This document shows positions 46,470 to 46,484 of a DNA stretch of 46,484 nt, one piece after another. Made by a program: the position numbers and the translations under genes. The stretch lies in contig NZ_JQEI01000047.1 of assembly GCF_000743355.1 (NCBI RefSeq), positions 1 to 46,484 on the forward strand. Direction: 5' to 3'. How positions within the stretch are numbered: the stretch's first letter is position 1; each line of letters begins with the position of its first letter. The notes beneath the pieces were generated by a model. That model searched no databases. It had not been told where the DNA came from and was given only the letters and a program-made list of their open reading frames with translations. The DNA comes from Serratia sp. Ag1 (lineage in GTDB: Bacteria; Pseudomonadota; Gammaproteobacteria; Enterobacterales; Enterobacteriaceae).

Positions 46470-46484
46470 ATGCCTGGCAGTGTC
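46470..46484 (-). rRNA. rrf: 5S rRNA, 3' end only
   Basis: The last 15 bases, read on the minus strand, are GACACTGCCAGGCAT, matching the 3' end of enterobacterial 5S rRNA (…CTGCCAGGCAT). The gene continues beyond the window. A stem GGTATC/GATACC (46395-46400, 46405-46410) lies in the 5S-tRNA spacer. Confidence 0.75.

Overview
The window reads as a chromosomal segment of a Serratia-like member of the Enterobacterales (Yersiniaceae). The evidence is close protein similarity to E. coli housekeeping genes (rlmJ, gor, yhjD/yhjE, kdgK, the ilv cluster, yifB, maoP, hdfR, and tRNA-Asp/tRNA-Trp behind a 5S rRNA end), ERIC repeats ending in TATACCC/GGGTATA, and typical Serratia accessory genes (secreted RTX metalloprotease, subtilisin-type autotransporter, rpfF/rpfR). 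Everything is called from sequence and remembered family features; no database search was run.

Layout. 1-0.9 kb: rlmJ. 0.9-10.1 kb: an N-acetylgalactosamine catabolic island (agaR divergent from kbaZ-agaVWEF, then agaS-kbaY and a secreted GH36-type glycosidase) with AgaR-like operators in both control regions. 10.2-12.1 kb: an AT-rich RTX metalloprotease gene on the minus strand. These two blocks separate rlmJ from gor, which are neighbours in E. coli. 12.5-14.2 kb: gor and a strongly folded ~195-bp intergenic element. 14.2-20.8 kb: a serine-protease autotransporter, then a small periplasmic sulfite-oxidase-fold protein, a hybrid histidine kinase and a convergent HTH-receiver regulator, apparently an uncharacterised signalling unit. 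The kinase gene carries a frameshift at its seventh codon. 20.8-24.7 kb: an ERIC element, a TetR regulator with a perfect operator-like palindrome, a Tm-1-like protein, and spy.

24.7-27.6 kb: convergent rpfR (PAS-GGDEF-EAL) and rpfF (crotonase-fold DSF synthase), a quorum-sensing/c-di-GMP module; E. coli keeps only the rpfR homologue pdeR/yciR. 27.9-32.0 kb: yhjD, yhjE, a 4-OT tautomerase, ERIC, kdgK. 32.0-32.7 kb: a HigBA-like toxin-antitoxin pair whose toxin is truncated by a frameshift in a five-base homopolymer. 32.8-42.7 kb: the branched-chain amino-acid genes ilvC/ilvY and ilvLGMEDA with an intact ilvG and a readable leader peptide and attenuator; a DUF2461 gene and compound ERIC material lie between ilvA and ilvY. 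43.1-46.5 kb: yifB (comM), maoP, hdfR, a possible gene remnant, and the distal end of an rRNA operon on the minus strand (5S end, tRNA-Asp, tRNA-Trp, strong terminator).

How the genes work together. The aga block imports GalNAc through a PTS, deaminates/isomerises galactosamine-6-P and cleaves tagatose-1,6-bisphosphate; the GH36 enzyme could release GalNAc or Gal from glycans outside the cytoplasm. No agaA deacetylase lies in the block, so NagA encoded elsewhere must do that step. The two secreted proteases, the unusual three-gene sensor system and rpfF/rpfR give the window a surface-and-signalling flavour on top of ordinary core metabolism.
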